Shown: positions 1-14,617, numbered from the stretch's first letter. The stretch: 64,000 nucleotides of DNA from Serpula lacrymans var. lacrymans S7.9 (GCF_000218685.1 NW_006763291.1:1640781-1704780), one strand, 5' to 3'. Notes: a model not told the origin generated them from the sequence alone. Made by a program: numbers and translations.

Positions 1-261
1 GAGTCTGTGTTTGCCACCGAACAAATCGATCTATGGAGTAGAATGCAACGGTAGGCTGCTTTAGTCTGTTCTAATAACCTGAACTAACTGGTTGCTCGAC
101 TTTACAGGACTATGGAGTTGGGACCTTTTGCTGGTCCTATTTACACCATTATTCTGGTGGTTGATTGTCTATTTTTTGTGTTCCTTGAATGGTGGTTGCC
201 TAGGGATGATTTGGATTTTGTTATGCAGCAATGGGACCTTTCTATCACTGGAGTGCGGTAA
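1..261 (+). CDS. Terminal exons of an unidentified membrane protein (5' part outside window)
   Basis: An open frame runs from base 1 to a donor after about position 50 (GTAGGC). It resumes after TTTACAG at about 108 in matching phase and stops with TAA at 259-261. The intron contains a CTAAC branch-point-like motif. The joined C-terminal tail of about 65 residues has one strongly hydrophobic stretch (YTIILVVDCLFFVFLEWWLP), consistent with a transmembrane helix close to the C-terminus, followed by an acidic segment. No family was recognised and most of the protein lies outside the window. The call rests only on phase agreement, splice signals and the membrane-like tail. Confidence 0.4.
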
Positions 262-437
262 CCGCCTCTTCTCAGATAGAACAAGTCATCGGTGTAGTAG
301 GCTATACAAAGAGCACATAAAATGTACTGTAATTTTATTTCGGAAACATAATACGATATCAAAGTGGATGAACATAATACGCTTCATCAGTTGTGACGAT
401 TGCAATTAGGAGAGCCAAATGACAAGATTGCGATGAT

Positions 438-3400
438 TTAAGTAACCCTTTTCCCTCTCCTTCCTTTCGTACTCCGTCTCCTACTTCTTTTCAAAGCGCC
501 TTCATCACCTTCTTCATCAACTTCCATAGTGGTCTCATCCGCCAGCATCTCATCCCTATCTCTCTTGATTGGTAGCTGTACACGCTCTCTGAGCGATGGA
601 GACTGTGTCGCTGTTGTACCTGTAGCAGCGTTGGCAGTGTCGAGGGATAGGCGATCCAAAAGAGAGCCTCCGCGACGGGGAGCTGAGCGATCGTAGCTAG
701 ACTTCGGTGACCTTCCTCCGGAATCACCAAAGTATTCACTACTCCGTTCACTTGGTCGCGGCACCTCATCAACAAAATGATCAGAGCGAATGTTGTCAGC
801 TGTTAATTCAGTCCGACGGGATCGCATTCTTGCACCAAGAGTGCGCGCAGGTTCATCATCTGGGCGAGGCAGCAAGGGGGCTACCATAGCTGGGACCGCA
901 CGCTCTCCATGCATTTTTGCGGCAGTGGATGCAAGGAAAGGCTCTCGTTCTGATTGCTGGTTTATGCCACCTCGGTCATCATTAACCACATAATGGTCCC
1001 CCTTCGCATCTTGGAAACTCGCTCGAGTAGAGTCTGCGGTGTTGCTATTAAATTTATGAGCCACAGGCATGCCACGAGGGCCACGAGATCCTTGCATCTC
1101 ATGATGGTCGCTTAGGCGTCCTTCCAAAGTGAGGGAATTACGACGAGCAATTGGACGAGTGGAGACCTGGTCTCGATCGTGCTCCGGGTAGTTGCTCTTG
1201 TGACGCAAACTGTAACTTTCACGGGAAGTCGGATAAGTTGTATTATCAAAAGGAACACGCTGACGGGGACTTTCTGGGTGACGACCAGCGGAGCGCGCTC
1301 GTTCTGTAGAGTACGGCGGTTCCTCCCAAAGGGAGACCATAGAAGAGTCTCTGGATAAAGGCGGAGGAGATCCATGAGAGTCGTCACGATATTGACTGGT
1401 CGGATGGTGAGCATCCGGGGACTGCCTTCTAGGTACCCATGGGCGTGTAGACTCAGCTGGGCCAATGGGTGGACCGAATCGCGACTGGTACACGCGCTTA
1501 AGCCAACGAGATCATCAGGTGAATATAATAACGCACCTCTTTCCCACCATGCCACGAACGAGGAGCTACATTAGCCGAAGTATTACGGCCCGATAAAGGA
1601 GGAGAAAGGGGGCGACGGATGGATATCTGCATATTATGACTTAGTTATACTAGTAATCATGCTGGTCAGACAATATACATACAGGAGAGACGGTTCGGCC
1701 ATTTTTCCCTTGATCGTTCTCAATAACCTGTTGAGCAGATTGCTGGAGAGGTACATCAAAGTGGGGCTGATTGGATATCATGAATGGATAGATATCATGG
1801 CCACTGAAATATTGACTTACAGGACGTTCATAAGATTCTCTACTGATAAGAGGACTATATCGTGCTCCCTTGTTTCGTCCACGTTCACCTTCATTCATAA
1901 GTGGTTCCTGGCGGCGATCACCAGTAATGGCAGAAAATGGTGTCGCTACAGAATCAGTAGAGGCGCTGGGAAATTGACCTTTTCTGCTCCCAATAGGTAT
2001 GCTGTTAGTGCCCGAGACTTTTGGAACCTGCCCATGGATTGGACGTAAAATATCCTCTCGACGCTGTGGGATTTCTCTAGGTAAATCTTGCCGATCCTAA
2101 AGAAGCCAAATCACAACCAGAGTAAGGATTATTTACGGATACGACTAACCTGATAATGTCCTACACTTGGACGGGCTCGAAAGTAATCGCGGGAGCGTGC
2201 ATCTGGGATGTCACTGGGGCGAGGATCATGGCGCGAACGACCGTCTGGCTGATACACATCACGACGTGAGTCGAAACCGCCATCGCGAGTGGCATGGAGT
2301 GAGCGGTCCTTCAAGCTGTTTCCTTCATAATCAGTTCTATCTGCACGTTGTACAAAAAGCGGATTGGTAGGCGATCGTCCTGAAAATAGCTGGGGCCCCG
2401 GTTTGCTCGCCATTGCCCTTGGTCCTCTGGGTAAAGCATCACCATGCCCCTCGGCATCGATACCGCTGGATGTAGGTCGACGGGGGAGGTCAATAGACTT
2501 CAAAGAAGAGTGCCTTGCAGAAGGTAAGTCATCAACATCCATTGCTGTATCTCTCGCATTCTCATCAGCAAAACCACCATCATTCCTTTTGTTTCCGCTT
2601 CTGGTCCCAGCTGCAGTAAGAGGACTTCGAGCAACGCGGCGACCATAATCAGCGGAAACCGTCTCCCTCGCTGGTAGAAGCTGAGGATGACTCCTGGGGC
2701 CTGAAGGAAGACTCGTATCGATATTGCTGGGTCTTGCAGGTAACCCGTTATCCTTGGGGCCGCCGGGTACACCGGAAGAAGGTAAAGACACCTGTTCTGG
2801 CTTAGCGGGATAAAATCTCGATCCCTCACGGAAACTAGCTGTTTGAGGGGGTAAAGGTTGGCGCTTTCGTTGGCCTATAGATGCAGAGTGGGTGCGCGGA
2901 TAGGACATCGCGTTGACATGAGATAGGATGCAAATGATGGAAAGAACGTACGTTGAGTCTCGACCAGGGGGGATGAAGAGGAAACATGCAGAGATCTGTC
3001 TAACTGCACAGGTGGTTCGATTTCCGGTGACATACGACGTTTTGCAGAACCTGGAACAGGCTCGAATTCGCGGTCATCTGTACGTCTATGCGTCATATTG
3101 ATGTCCGTACTCAACTCTGCACTCGGAGGATACGATTCCCTTGGCTTCCTCTCCGGAGCAAAGCCGGTTCGAACCCGAAATTCGTGAGCCTGCTGATTAG
3201 GTCGTGTCGAAGGTAACCAACGAAATGAGTGACTTTTGTGCCTTTGCATTGCCGAGGAGCCTGTTGTCGTAGAAGGGGGGTGATGTTGACTTTCGGGATC
3301 TGCTTGGCGACTGTTAGGTTGGCTATCCCGTGTATACGAGACTGGTGATCTAGGTCCTAAAGAACAAACGTAGAAAGGAAAAGGGGGGGAGATGGGAGGA

Positions 3401-4849
3401 GGAGAATAGGAGGGATATAAAAAAAAGAATATGAAAGAACATATGGATCCATGATGAGCGTCCTTGAGTCGATCGAGGAAGAAGTCGAATAAAGAAGAAT
3501 AGATACGGTGAGGTACAGCTCAACTCCCAAGGTATCCCAAGACAACTGCATAATGCTGCGCCCTCCACCTCGGGAGGAACGAAAGCACCGTATATGATAG
3601 GTGGGGGATGTGATGATGCGAACAACGTACTTAGTGTCGACGACCACTCAGAGTCATAATGAAACTTGCGTTCTTCGCGAGCTAAACCCGACGGAATTTC
3701 GTCTTCCTGTCGCAATCGACGTTCACGGGAATTTTGGGGCCGATCTCCAGATTGAAGTTCGCGAGGAGATATCCAGGCACGGTCCGAAAAACGCTGCGGG
3801 GATGCAGCTCGAGGTGCGTCTCGCTGGAAATTTCTTGTCGCAATACGATCACCAGTAAAAGCTGGAGGAGATACTGGGCGGCGAGACTGTGGCGCACGAC
3901 TGTCTTCTCGGTAACGAGGTGCAGGAGATACCGTTTTGTCAGGGTAAACTCTAGACAGTACTTGAGGTTCATCTAAATGCGAAAATGCTTGAGCATTGGA
4001 CTTGTCATCACGGCGGGATGGTGCATCTGCTGGACGATAATGCCGGTCCTCGTAAGATAGAGAAGAGGACAAAACTTGACCTTCGGCCTCAGGACGACCT
4101 AAACGAGGTGCACGGTCAGAGGTCTTGGTTATAGAACCTTTGTCTAGATTGTCGTTGACAAGAGCGCGTTGATCTAAGGGTTCCGACCGACCCTTGTCCT
4201 TGGCAGGTTGTGGTCGAATTGAACTTGTAGGGCGCGTCCACGTTGACTCATTGGTACGAGCATTGTAATAATAGACGCCACGGCCATTTCTAGGATATTT
4301 CGTTTCCCAGCCTGGTGGAAGAGGATCTCCCGAGTCGTGAGAGGTAGACTTTGTTAGATTACCGCTCAATTTTCTTTCTCGCTCCGGACGACTAGCCATA
4401 GCTGTAGCTTCAATGATTGAGGGGTGAGAAGGATGGACGAACGGAACATTAGAGACAACAGGCTTAGGAGGAAGCGCATGGGTGAGCTTTCCAAAGGATT
4501 GTGTGCGCCCGAGCGGAGAAGACTGCTGGAAAGTGTTCCCATTGTCGGGAGACTGCTTTCGTGCAAAACCTGAATTTTCACGCTCGGGGCCACGGCTCCT
4601 GGCTCGCGCATTCCGCTGTCTGCCATCCTGCATTTGCTCCATATGAGAAGGAGACCTTGGGGGCGTTTGGTCGCCCTGAAAAACGTCCTGTGGATTCTTA
4701 GCCTGGTAAGCATAGAACTCGTCGTCCTCGTCGCCCCCAAGCGACACTGCATCTTCTGCGTCTTCTGCATCTGCACCTACATACTCGCCATCTCCAAAGC
4801 CTTTCTCGTCCTCCTCGTTTCCCCAGTCGAGAACCTCTGTGTCTTCCAT
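438..4849 (-). CDS. Large low-complexity protein with one WW domain
   Basis: Six exons join in phase (4849-3631, 3356-2952, 2874-2150, 2096-1683, 1626-1537, 1484-438), giving 3,900 nt or 1,299 residues. The N-terminus is very acidic (MEDTEVLDWGNEEDEKG). At about residues 175-212 lies a complete WW domain: PPGW, a central YYYN, and the second tryptophan in ESTWTRP. The rest is rich in Ser, Arg, Pro and Asp with no other recognised fold, and the C-terminus is basic (KRSRRRSTKGRRGKRVT), resembling a nuclear localisation signal. WW domains bind proline-rich ligands and occur in splicing, transcription and ubiquitin-ligase factors. A nuclear RNA-processing or transcription role is inference from the SR-like composition. 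The start is the only ATG at the head of the acidic frame and lies 273 bp from the divergent UNC-50 start. Confidence 0.8.
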
Positions 4850-5122
4850 CCTGATAATACCAAAGAGATTATAGCAATAGGAAGAAGTCTTTCGACAGAG
4901 GCGACGCGGAAAGAGATTTGGTAATGCGTAGCGCTGGATGGAATATAAGACTCCGCTTCAATATGACAAACTCAGAACACATCGGTGGCGCGGCACATTT
5001 CGGAGACCACACCTGGCGGGACGTGCTACACAACGTTTGCTGCAATTCACTTACACCGGGTCTATCTTTCCAAACTGTCTTATTCTTCCACTCTTTCGCT
5101 TCGCCCGCAAACTCGTGCTGAT
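4850..5122. promoter_or_regulatory. Shared divergent promoter of the WW-protein and UNC-50 genes
   Basis: The two start codons (4849 on minus, 5123 on plus) face away from each other across 273 bp, so both 5'UTRs and promoters must lie here. No clear TATA box or other named element was seen. Bidirectional promoter is inferred from geometry only. Confidence 0.4.
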
Positions 5123-6278
5123 ATGGCGATTCTTCCTATGACCTCGCCAGCTTATCCCAGCCATAATTTACCAGGGACGTCTATGTCAGTATCGAGTAGA
5201 GTGCCTGTTATATTTCGACGTTTGCATAGATTCCAGCAAATGGTCTGAACGCACTTGTTGGTCTTTTGCACTGGGTTTGGCTAAGTTTACTTGCACCTAG
5301 GACTTTGAACTGGCTTTCTGGCAACTATCATATCTGTGTCTAGCCCCGAAGAGAGTGTGAGCTCATCCCCGACGTCCATACGCCTCATCTTTGTCAATTG
5401 ATATTACGACAGTTATCGCAACGTGTATTATCACAAACGTGAAGCTCCATGCTACACATACCTGCATTTTTTTTTGCTAAGCTTTCGTCCTCTAGAAACG
5501 AAAAACACCTGGGCAAGGGATGACCCTGCGATTCTCATCCTTCTGTTCGCCTGCCTTTTTGGTGCGTCCCAGTCTGTGCACTGTTTCGGATTTGTATTAA
5601 GTTCCAAAATGCAGTCTCCGCCGTTGCCTGGTCAGTCGTATACAGGAGCTCACCGCCCGAAGCAATAAAGCTGGCCTTGGTGATGATAATACGAGATTAC
5701 CTTTTTGTTGGTGCAATTGTCGCCACGATAATATGGTAAGGTAATAGTGTATTCATTGTGATGGTGTTCATGACTGATTTTTCAGGCTGTTTTCTAATCG
5801 TGTTTTACTTTCGCCCTCTTCTCATACGGCTACTGCGGATTCTGGTGTCGAGTGGGCCTATGCATTTGATGTCCACACGAATGCTTTTTTCCCTCTTTAT
5901 CTTACACTCTATCTCGCACAGCTATTTCTGCTGCCTGTCGTCCTGAAGGATAACTGGGTCTGCCTTTGGGTGGGCAACACTCTATATCTAGCCGGGCAAG
6001 TTTTGATTATTGTGCTCTGGATCGCCAACTAATATATCCCTGGCAGCTTTGGCCAGTATATTTATGGGATATATCTGGGATTGAATGGTAAAATTACATT
6101 TACTTGAGGAAGTTTAACCACCCCCATGTTAATTACTGCTCCTTTGACAGCTCTGCCGTTTCTCATCCGAACTGAGATTTTACTGGCGCCTCTTCTCCCG
6201 CTTTTCACAAGTTATATAGTGTCGCTATTGGGATTTAATGTTGCGAAGCATGTATTACACGCATATTTTGGGTCGTGA
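5123..6278 (+). CDS. UNC50: UNC-50 / Gmh1 family Golgi membrane protein
   Basis: Eight exons (5123-5242, 5301-5356, 5413-5438, 5496-5561, 5615-5735, 5786-5995, 6047-6087, 6151-6278) join in phase to 255 residues, close to the usual 255-275 of the family. Family signatures are visible: FRRLHRFQQMDFELAFWQ, then NVYYHKQTKNTWARDDPAI, then several hydrophobic segments, and the C-terminal NVAKHVLHAYFGS. UNC-50/Gmh1 proteins are multi-spanning membrane proteins of the inner nuclear membrane and Golgi. Yeast Gmh1 interacts with Arf guanine-nucleotide exchange factors, and worm UNC-50 is needed for trafficking of nicotinic receptors. Intron 6 begins GCAAGT, so it is a GC-AG intron; only this boundary keeps the conserved frame. 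The start ATG is the first one that leads into the conserved N-terminal block. Confidence 0.93.
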
Positions 6279-6607
6279 TTAATCAGTCGTGCTTTCATAT
6301 GTACCTTTTGTATCATACGTCCCGTGCGGTGGCTTCTTCCCCAACATGCTTTACGACAACGTAAGATGGGGGGCAGATATTTAGGCAGGTTACTTCACTG
6401 ACATCAACGATATCGATAATATGCACGGCTAATATAGCCAGCCCTGCACTGTCTTATTGACAAGGCATGCTGTGTATTCAAGAGTCAGTGTCACGGTGGC
6501 GTTGGAACCCCGCCACCCACCTATACTGCATCCACCACTAAAGATCTGAGCGCCCTTCTGTTCATCTTCAGCAACAATCGTTATCCCCCCGTAGATTCCC
6601 AGTGATC
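6279..6607. other. Intergenic spacer between UNC-50 and calcineurin A
   Basis: This holds the UNC-50 3'UTR and the calcineurin promoter and 5'UTR. A pyrimidine-rich stretch lies about 60 bp before the calcineurin ATG. No ORF or RNA gene was seen. Confidence 0.5.
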
Positions 6608-9162
<2,555 letters not shown>

Positions 9163-10904
9163 GCTTGCATAAACTGGTGACTTGCAGGGGAGAGTGATGA
9201 TGTGTTTTATTCTTAGTGTTTTTGTCTGTCTTCTCGAGTCTCGCGATTTGTACTGTCCTCACTATTTCTATATTCTTCGCTCAGTGGCAAGGTTGCGCTG
9301 GGAACGCTTGGAATAATCTTGTCACCAAGAGCTGTTCAAATATTTCGCAAATAACGAAAAAGAACTTTATATCCAAGTTTTTATATCTTTAACGAGTTTG
9401 ATTTCAGAGGGTAGTGTTTGCATTCATTACATAGGATTATTAAACGACTCGTTCGCCAAAACAAGTGTATAAATTGATATGAACGTCTACCAAATTACAG
9501 TGTACAAGGAAGGTATCGTTACACGAACCGCATAAGATTTAAAGACATCTGTAAAAAGAAGAGTATAAGTAACCATTATCGAAAATAATACCAGAATAAC
9601 CCTCAGTGAACATGATGTATCCTTCATAAAGGTCGGACATATGCTTGTAAATTGTTATAAAAGCATCATAGGGAAATGGAAACAATGATCATGGTGGATG
9701 AAATGCAGACTCACCGGGACTACATAAAAAAAACCCGATCATACTGCAAAAAAAAACAAGTACGATTTAAGAACTGGAGTAACTGACGATGTTGCCCATG
9801 GCAACAAACCTATCAAGGTAAACCTAAAAGTGATAAATGTATGTGAGCGTCCCATATTGGTTGGCTGGAATAGTGAAACAAAGCAAAAGAAGCTCAGTTG
9901 GTGATGCATGTTGCGAGTATGGATCATTGATAAACGTCACCGACTCGAAATATGGAAAGATATCATCATAGCAAAATGGAATATAGCAAGAAAAGAAAAG
10001 GGCACAACAGAAACTTACTAGTGACACATCCCAAACCACCGACCATATTCATAATCATTGAGTAATACTTAAAGAGGAGACGAGGTGCTTATAAGGGAGT
10101 TTTACAAACTCCGTTAAAGGCGGAGCCTTAACTCAGCTGTACAGTTGGGCAAATGATATAAAATCCGAAAAAACTGTGGTAGAATTGAGTGTCATGGGCT
10201 ACTCACTCCTGAGCGGCATGTAATACTAATGGTGAGTTTCTCTTATTCAGGATATGGCCAGTGATATGCCCTTGTTCTGTGATGAATACACTATTCAGTT
10301 CTGCTTCCGAAAGAGAGAGTAATCTCCTTGTGGAAACCTTTTTACCAAAACTCTCATTCTGATTCTTTTTCACACTTACCTTTCCAATCTTCAACAACTA
10401 ATGCAGTCTTTCACAGTGAATTTTTTGTGCTTCGTCGGTTGTCTATGTGATGGTAAGCCTTTTCCCAATCCATTCCACCCTTCGAGACGAAAACAAGTTC
10501 ATCCATTCGTTGAATTACTCGTCTATTGCTTGGTGGCTGCGACCACTCTTGTTTTACAAGGGCATACATGTACATCCCGTCTTGGGGTGCACTTGTGGGT
10601 TGTACTGCTATGGTGTGGCGTGGAACAAGAAAACACTGGCTTTTCTGACCTCATCTGCCCTGGCTTGTAGAAAAAAATTTATGCTGACTTCAATTGCATA
10701 GGTACCCAATTGATCCTTTTTTTTGTGTTATATATGGGCCTCACGTCCTACTTGAATGTGTATAATACAGTACTTGGTTCTAAATTCAATTTCGTTGTCA
10801 ACTTTTGAAATCATAATTGTATTCAATGCATTCTAGGCAGAGCTCGAGGATGGTATAAGAAGAAATACGTAGTGAGGATGGTGATTTGATATCATGGGAA
10901 ATAT
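9163..10904. other. Long intergenic region, no gene recognised
   Basis: This lies between the convergent 3' ends of calcineurin A and the S1/P1 nuclease, so it holds both 3'UTRs. It is AT-rich from about 9340 to 10100. Only short ORFs of unlike composition occur (for example 10401-10670 on plus), without homology or convincing splice structure. No repeat seen elsewhere in the window was found here. Confidence 0.5.
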
Positions 10905-12193
10905 TCACTGCAAGTTCACGAGCAACTCTCGTTTTGTATTCTCTTCTGAGTCAATGAAAAGCCAGTTCAAAACTGCAGCAAGCCTGATACCACCCTGGAT
11001 AAGCAGCTTCTCTACAATCCACTCTTCTCTGATGACACCAGCATATTTGGGAGTGTCAAGCTCGAGATACTGGATCTTCTTTCTCCATGAAGCAGATTCA
11101 TCGAATTGGTTAGTGTCGTCGATCGAGAGCGCATGGCTATAAGGAGGCTCGTCCAGTTCCTTGGGGAATGCAATCTCGCAATTTAACGCATGGATAGGTT
11201 TAGCCCAATAGTAAGGGCACAACACTTCATCATCCGTACCCAATCCTCCATCCTTTGATTGTTGGCCAATAAATAAGGATACGACTTGCTGCCACATCGA
11301 CTGTGTAACGGGTGTAGCGGCATCAGTAGACGGACATGTGAGCCATGACTGCAGCTCATCATGGTATTTGCCTAGTACACCCTCCCATATGAGACGACGG
11401 ACGTATGGGTCATAGATTGTACCGCGGAGATGACGTTCCACGTTATTCAAAGGAAGGGGACGCGTATAATTGCTAGGTATAGTTCGGAGGCGCTGCGCAA
11501 TGAGGAGACCATCCCAGACGGAATGAAGATCTGCGCGTGACAAACGGCAATCATGAGTATTATCTTAGGAGATGAAGATAAGAGCCCTTACTGGTCACTC
11601 GACCGTCGAATGTAACCTTGTCGCCATTTCCACCGCGATCTCTCCCTGTTAGGTGCAAAGGCATGTGCATGTCCCCCAGGAAATGTATAAGGAATTTGAG
11701 CGCTTCCTGTGCCCCTGCATTGTCAGACGCAGTAGTAACACCGGCCCTGCGTAGGTCCACCCAATCTTCCAGGACACCAGTGACGTTTCTAATACCGTTG
11801 AGTACATTGATATCATTCTTGCCCTCCCAACCACGTTCTCCGGGGAACGCACAAGTTTCGCTAGGATAGTCGTCTACAGCACCAATGTAGTGCAAAGGTG
11901 CCGTCCATCTGAATTGTGGAAGATATCGGATCTTGTCAGCCCATGCAGCTACGGGTGCGAGATGACATGTGCCGTTGTAGTTCAGGATATAGCAGAGTGT
12001 GGGTAATACGGAGGGGTGAAGGTGTATTTGAGCTATTGTCGCCACTATTTCGTGTCCTAGATAGTAAGATAAGTTAGGACGCGAGGACAATTTGAAGCAA
12101 ATGGTACGGACCTGCTGCTCCCCAAGCCAGCACTTGCGGCACGACGGTGGAGCCCAAGGCCAATGTCAATATGGAGGAAAACGAGACTCGCAT
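10905..12193 (-). CDS. Secreted S1/P1-type zinc nuclease
   Basis: Three exons (12193-12112, 12056-11592, 11530-10905) join in phase to 390 residues. The N-terminus is a signal peptide (MRVSFSSILTLALG...VLA), after which the predicted mature chain begins WGAAGH. In this family the mature N-terminal Trp and the following His are themselves zinc ligands. The other metal ligands are present in order: WADK (Asp), PLHY (His), HFLGDMHMPLH (His, Asp, His) and HSVWDG (His, Asp). Such enzymes cut single-stranded DNA and RNA and release 3'-phosphates from nucleotides, using three zinc ions, outside the cell or in the vacuole. Length and motif spacing fit P1/S1 nucleases, with a C-terminal extension of about 70 residues. 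Retention of every metal ligand argues for activity. The gene diverges from the methyltransferase at 12422. Confidence 0.93.
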
Positions 12194-12421
12194 GGTATGG
12201 AGATGGATATCCAATTACTGAAGTCTTGCTTCAAATAGAGGGGAGAGCGGTATAACTATATAGGCTAAAGAGAACCACGAGATCTGAGCTTTACTTATGA
12301 GTCCGTTGTCAAAGGACGAGGGGAGAGACAGCCATTTCACGTACAAAGGCCGGTGCCGTATTGACACAGCCACCAACCGGGTGCCATCTCTTTATCGCAT
12401 TTCTCCATATCATGAACCGCT
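12194..12421. promoter_or_regulatory. Shared divergent promoter of the S1/P1 nuclease and Hpm1-like genes
   Basis: The two start codons (12193 minus, 12422 plus) are 228 bp apart and point away from each other. An AT-rich stretch (GGTATAACTATATAGG, around 12250) lies near the nuclease start and could be its TATA region. No other element was recognised. Confidence 0.4.
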
Positions 12422-13712
12422 ATGTTCAAATTTAATTTCGACGTTGATGAGGAAACCAACAATGAAGCACAACAAGCCAGCGAAAATACGAAAAGTATCT
12501 CAGAAAACTGTGTTGACGAGGAGCCTTTCACTGAGATAGAGCTTTCCACCCTTGTTCGTGCCTTCTTTATTATTCAAAGTGATAAATCTGAGAAACCGTT
12601 GTTCTGCATCAAGTTCAGCTAGACACTCTCCCTTCCCTCATCTCTTATTCTCCGCTTCACATACCACTCTCATCGGATCGATGTTTGACACTCGCACGTC
12701 GCGATTTCTTCGATGCCCGATTTCAGCTGATATCTGAAGATGTCGGTGGTGCGAGTGGGACATCCGACAGTCATAAGCGTTCGGCTCTGCACTTCTTAGA
12801 TGCACCGTCGGATCTTGTGCCATTTGTTTATGAAGGCGGATTGAAGACTTGGGAATGTAGTTTGGACTTGGTCAGCTACTTGGAAGATTACAAAGTAGGA
12901 TTGAGTGATAATAACTTCACGGGAAACCGTGTACTGGAGGTATGCATTTATAAATTCATTGAAAGGTCTCTATCATCAAATAATAGAACTCCAGATCGGC
13001 TGCGGAACTGCGGTCCCGTCTTTGTTCATTCTGCACGAAATATTCTCATCAAATCCCTCGCCCAACGCCCCTAAAAAAGATACTCATATACACCTCCAAG
13101 ACTATAATAGCTCTGTCCTTGAACTAGTCACATTACCGAATATCTTTCTGATATGGTGTACGTTTTAGCTTTCTCTACCTCGTACTGTACTTTTGACTGA
13201 TTTTGCACATAGACATGTCGCCTGCTGGCAGTGTCTACCGCGCACCTGAATTGGACCCGGAAAGCCCTTCAGAAGTCAGCATCACCCCTGAGCTCATCAC
13301 ATCATTTCAGGAGTCCCTTCGAACATATGCGGTGCACCTGCGATTCTTCTCTGGTTCATGGAAGTCATTCGATCTACTTCAGTCAGCTGGAAAGTACAAC
13401 ATCGTCCTCACTTCCGAAACGGTGTATCGAACGGAAAACCTCCCGAGTTTAGTACGACTCATGCATGGCGCCTGCAGATATCCCTTTCGAGATGCGTCAG
13501 CGTCAGCCGATGATAGTTCTGAATACATTTGCCTGGTAGCAGCAAAGGTAGTATATTTCGGAGTGGGAGGTGGCATCGCAGAGTTTATGCGAGCTGTAGA
13601 AGATACACCAATGGATAAGGTTGGTGGGGGAAAGGGAGGTGGTACTGTGGAAACAGTATGGGAGAAGAGAACAGGAATAGCGAGGAAAATAATGCGTGTT
13701 CGTTGGGACTGA
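12422..13712 (+). CDS. HPM1: Histidine protein methyltransferase, Hpm1/METTL18 family
   Basis: Four exons (12422-12553, 12619-12939, 12995-13157, 13213-13712) join in phase to 371 residues. Seven-beta-strand methyltransferase features are clear. VYEGGLKTWECSLDLVSYL precedes motif I, and the SAM-binding motif VLEIGCGTAVPSL is restored exactly by splicing at 12939/12995. HLQDYNSSVLELVTLPN is the next strand and LTSETVYRTENL is the late family motif. Hpm1/METTL18 methylates a histidine of ribosomal protein uL3 (Rpl3) and affects ribosome biogenesis and translation. The N-terminal 45 residues are acidic and poorly conserved. Length matches the family. The gene starts 228 bp from the divergent nuclease gene. 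Confidence 0.9.
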
Positions 13713-13981
13713 ATGTCTTGTTCACGGAAAAATGTTGCGGTAACTGAAGGTATATTGGTTGAAGTCTATCAAACCATGGTAAATCTGAAGCTTGTACCCT
13801 GTGCGAGGGCGCTAACGCCAGCTAGAAAGCAAGGACCACCTTCTAACGTCAGGGAAATGTTTTACAGAAATTGTCAAAGTTGTAACGTGGCTCAACCTTA
13901 AGCCTGTTCAAGCTGAGAATCTCAGTTAAATAATGTGATACAAAAGGATATCAGATCTGGTATACATTGGACTTGTAGAAG

Positions 13982-14617
13982 TTATGCGGGGGAATATGCA
14001 GGTGGCGGGTCATTGGCAGGATCTGTCCCAGCAACGCTGGGCCCAGTATGTTGTCTTTCCCTATATGCGGGTATCGCTGAGGCTGATCGAGGCGGTGGGT
14101 GTACGGGCGGTGAGCTAGAAGGGGCGATCACCGCTGCGCTGTTCTGTGTATGCTCCTCTGCTCTCGAAGATAGCATCGTACTAACTGGACGCTGTTGGGG
14201 AGAAGTCGGGAGATGATGCTGGCTAGATGTCGACAGCGACGATCGATGCGAAGCTACGACTACTGGTACAGGCATCAGCGGTGCTATGGAGGCAGACTGC
14301 GAAACTTGCGATTCTGGCCTCATTTGCCACAGTCGGGCGTCATGATATGGTCGTTCTGGTTGGCGTAGATACAGAGGAGGCGGGTAATTCGACTCATTTG
14401 ATGGAGCCGGAGCCCTTGTAGGTCCCATGCGCTCCTCTAGCATCTGTCTGCGAAACTGCATGAATATTGGTGAGCGGATTCGGCCGAACCGCTGTGCACG
14501 TCTGTGTGGTGGGATTCTGCCAGTCGACAGGACTGGCTGACGAGGGTAGCGTCGGCCTCGGACGATTCGAATCATGCAGAAGAAAAATATAAGGCAGAAA
14601 ACAGTCACAGCTGCCAA
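13982..14617 (-). CDS. Single-pass membrane protein with two PPxY motifs (5' end unresolved)
   Basis: The 3' exon encodes about 210 residues. A hydrophobic helix (AAVTVFCLIFFFCMI) is followed by a basic stop-transfer stretch (RIVRGRRYPR), then a Ser/Pro-rich tail with two PPxY motifs: PPLY near the middle and PPAY four residues from the C-terminus. PPxY motifs bind WW domains of Nedd4/Rsp5 ubiquitin ligases, and membrane adaptors of Rsp5 have this layout; the functional link is inference. The frame is open upstream of the helix only to about 14617 and lacks a good ATG there. A signal-peptide-like exon beginning at 14929 on minus (MNTLRYVYRTCFVNVVFSSF) is a possible first exon, but I could not join it in phase with standard splice sites. 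No named family was recognised. Confidence 0.5.
   Translation of the reverse strand: MAAVTVFCLIFFFCMIRIVRGRRYPRQPVLSTGRIPPHRRAQRFGRIRSPIFMQFRRQMLEERMGPTRAPAPSNESNYPPPLYLRQPERPYHDARLWQMRPESQVSQSASIAPLMPVPVVVASHRSSLSTSSQHHLPTSPQQRPVSTMLSSRAEEHTQNSAAVIAPSSSPPVHPPPRSASAIPAYRERQHTGPSVAGTDPANDPPPAYSPA

Noticed and set aside
141..362. Minus-strand 73-codon ORF opposite the terminal exon at 1-261
   Set aside because: No start context, splice support or family; composition fits chance.
3165..3180. GGTTCGAACC palindrome resembling a tRNA B box
   Set aside because: It lies inside a coding exon of the WW gene and has no surrounding cloverleaf.
10401..10701. Overlapping plus-strand ORFs in the 9-11 kb gap
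   Set aside because: Different frames with no homology and no splice-consistent extension; likely chance or 3'UTR-associated.
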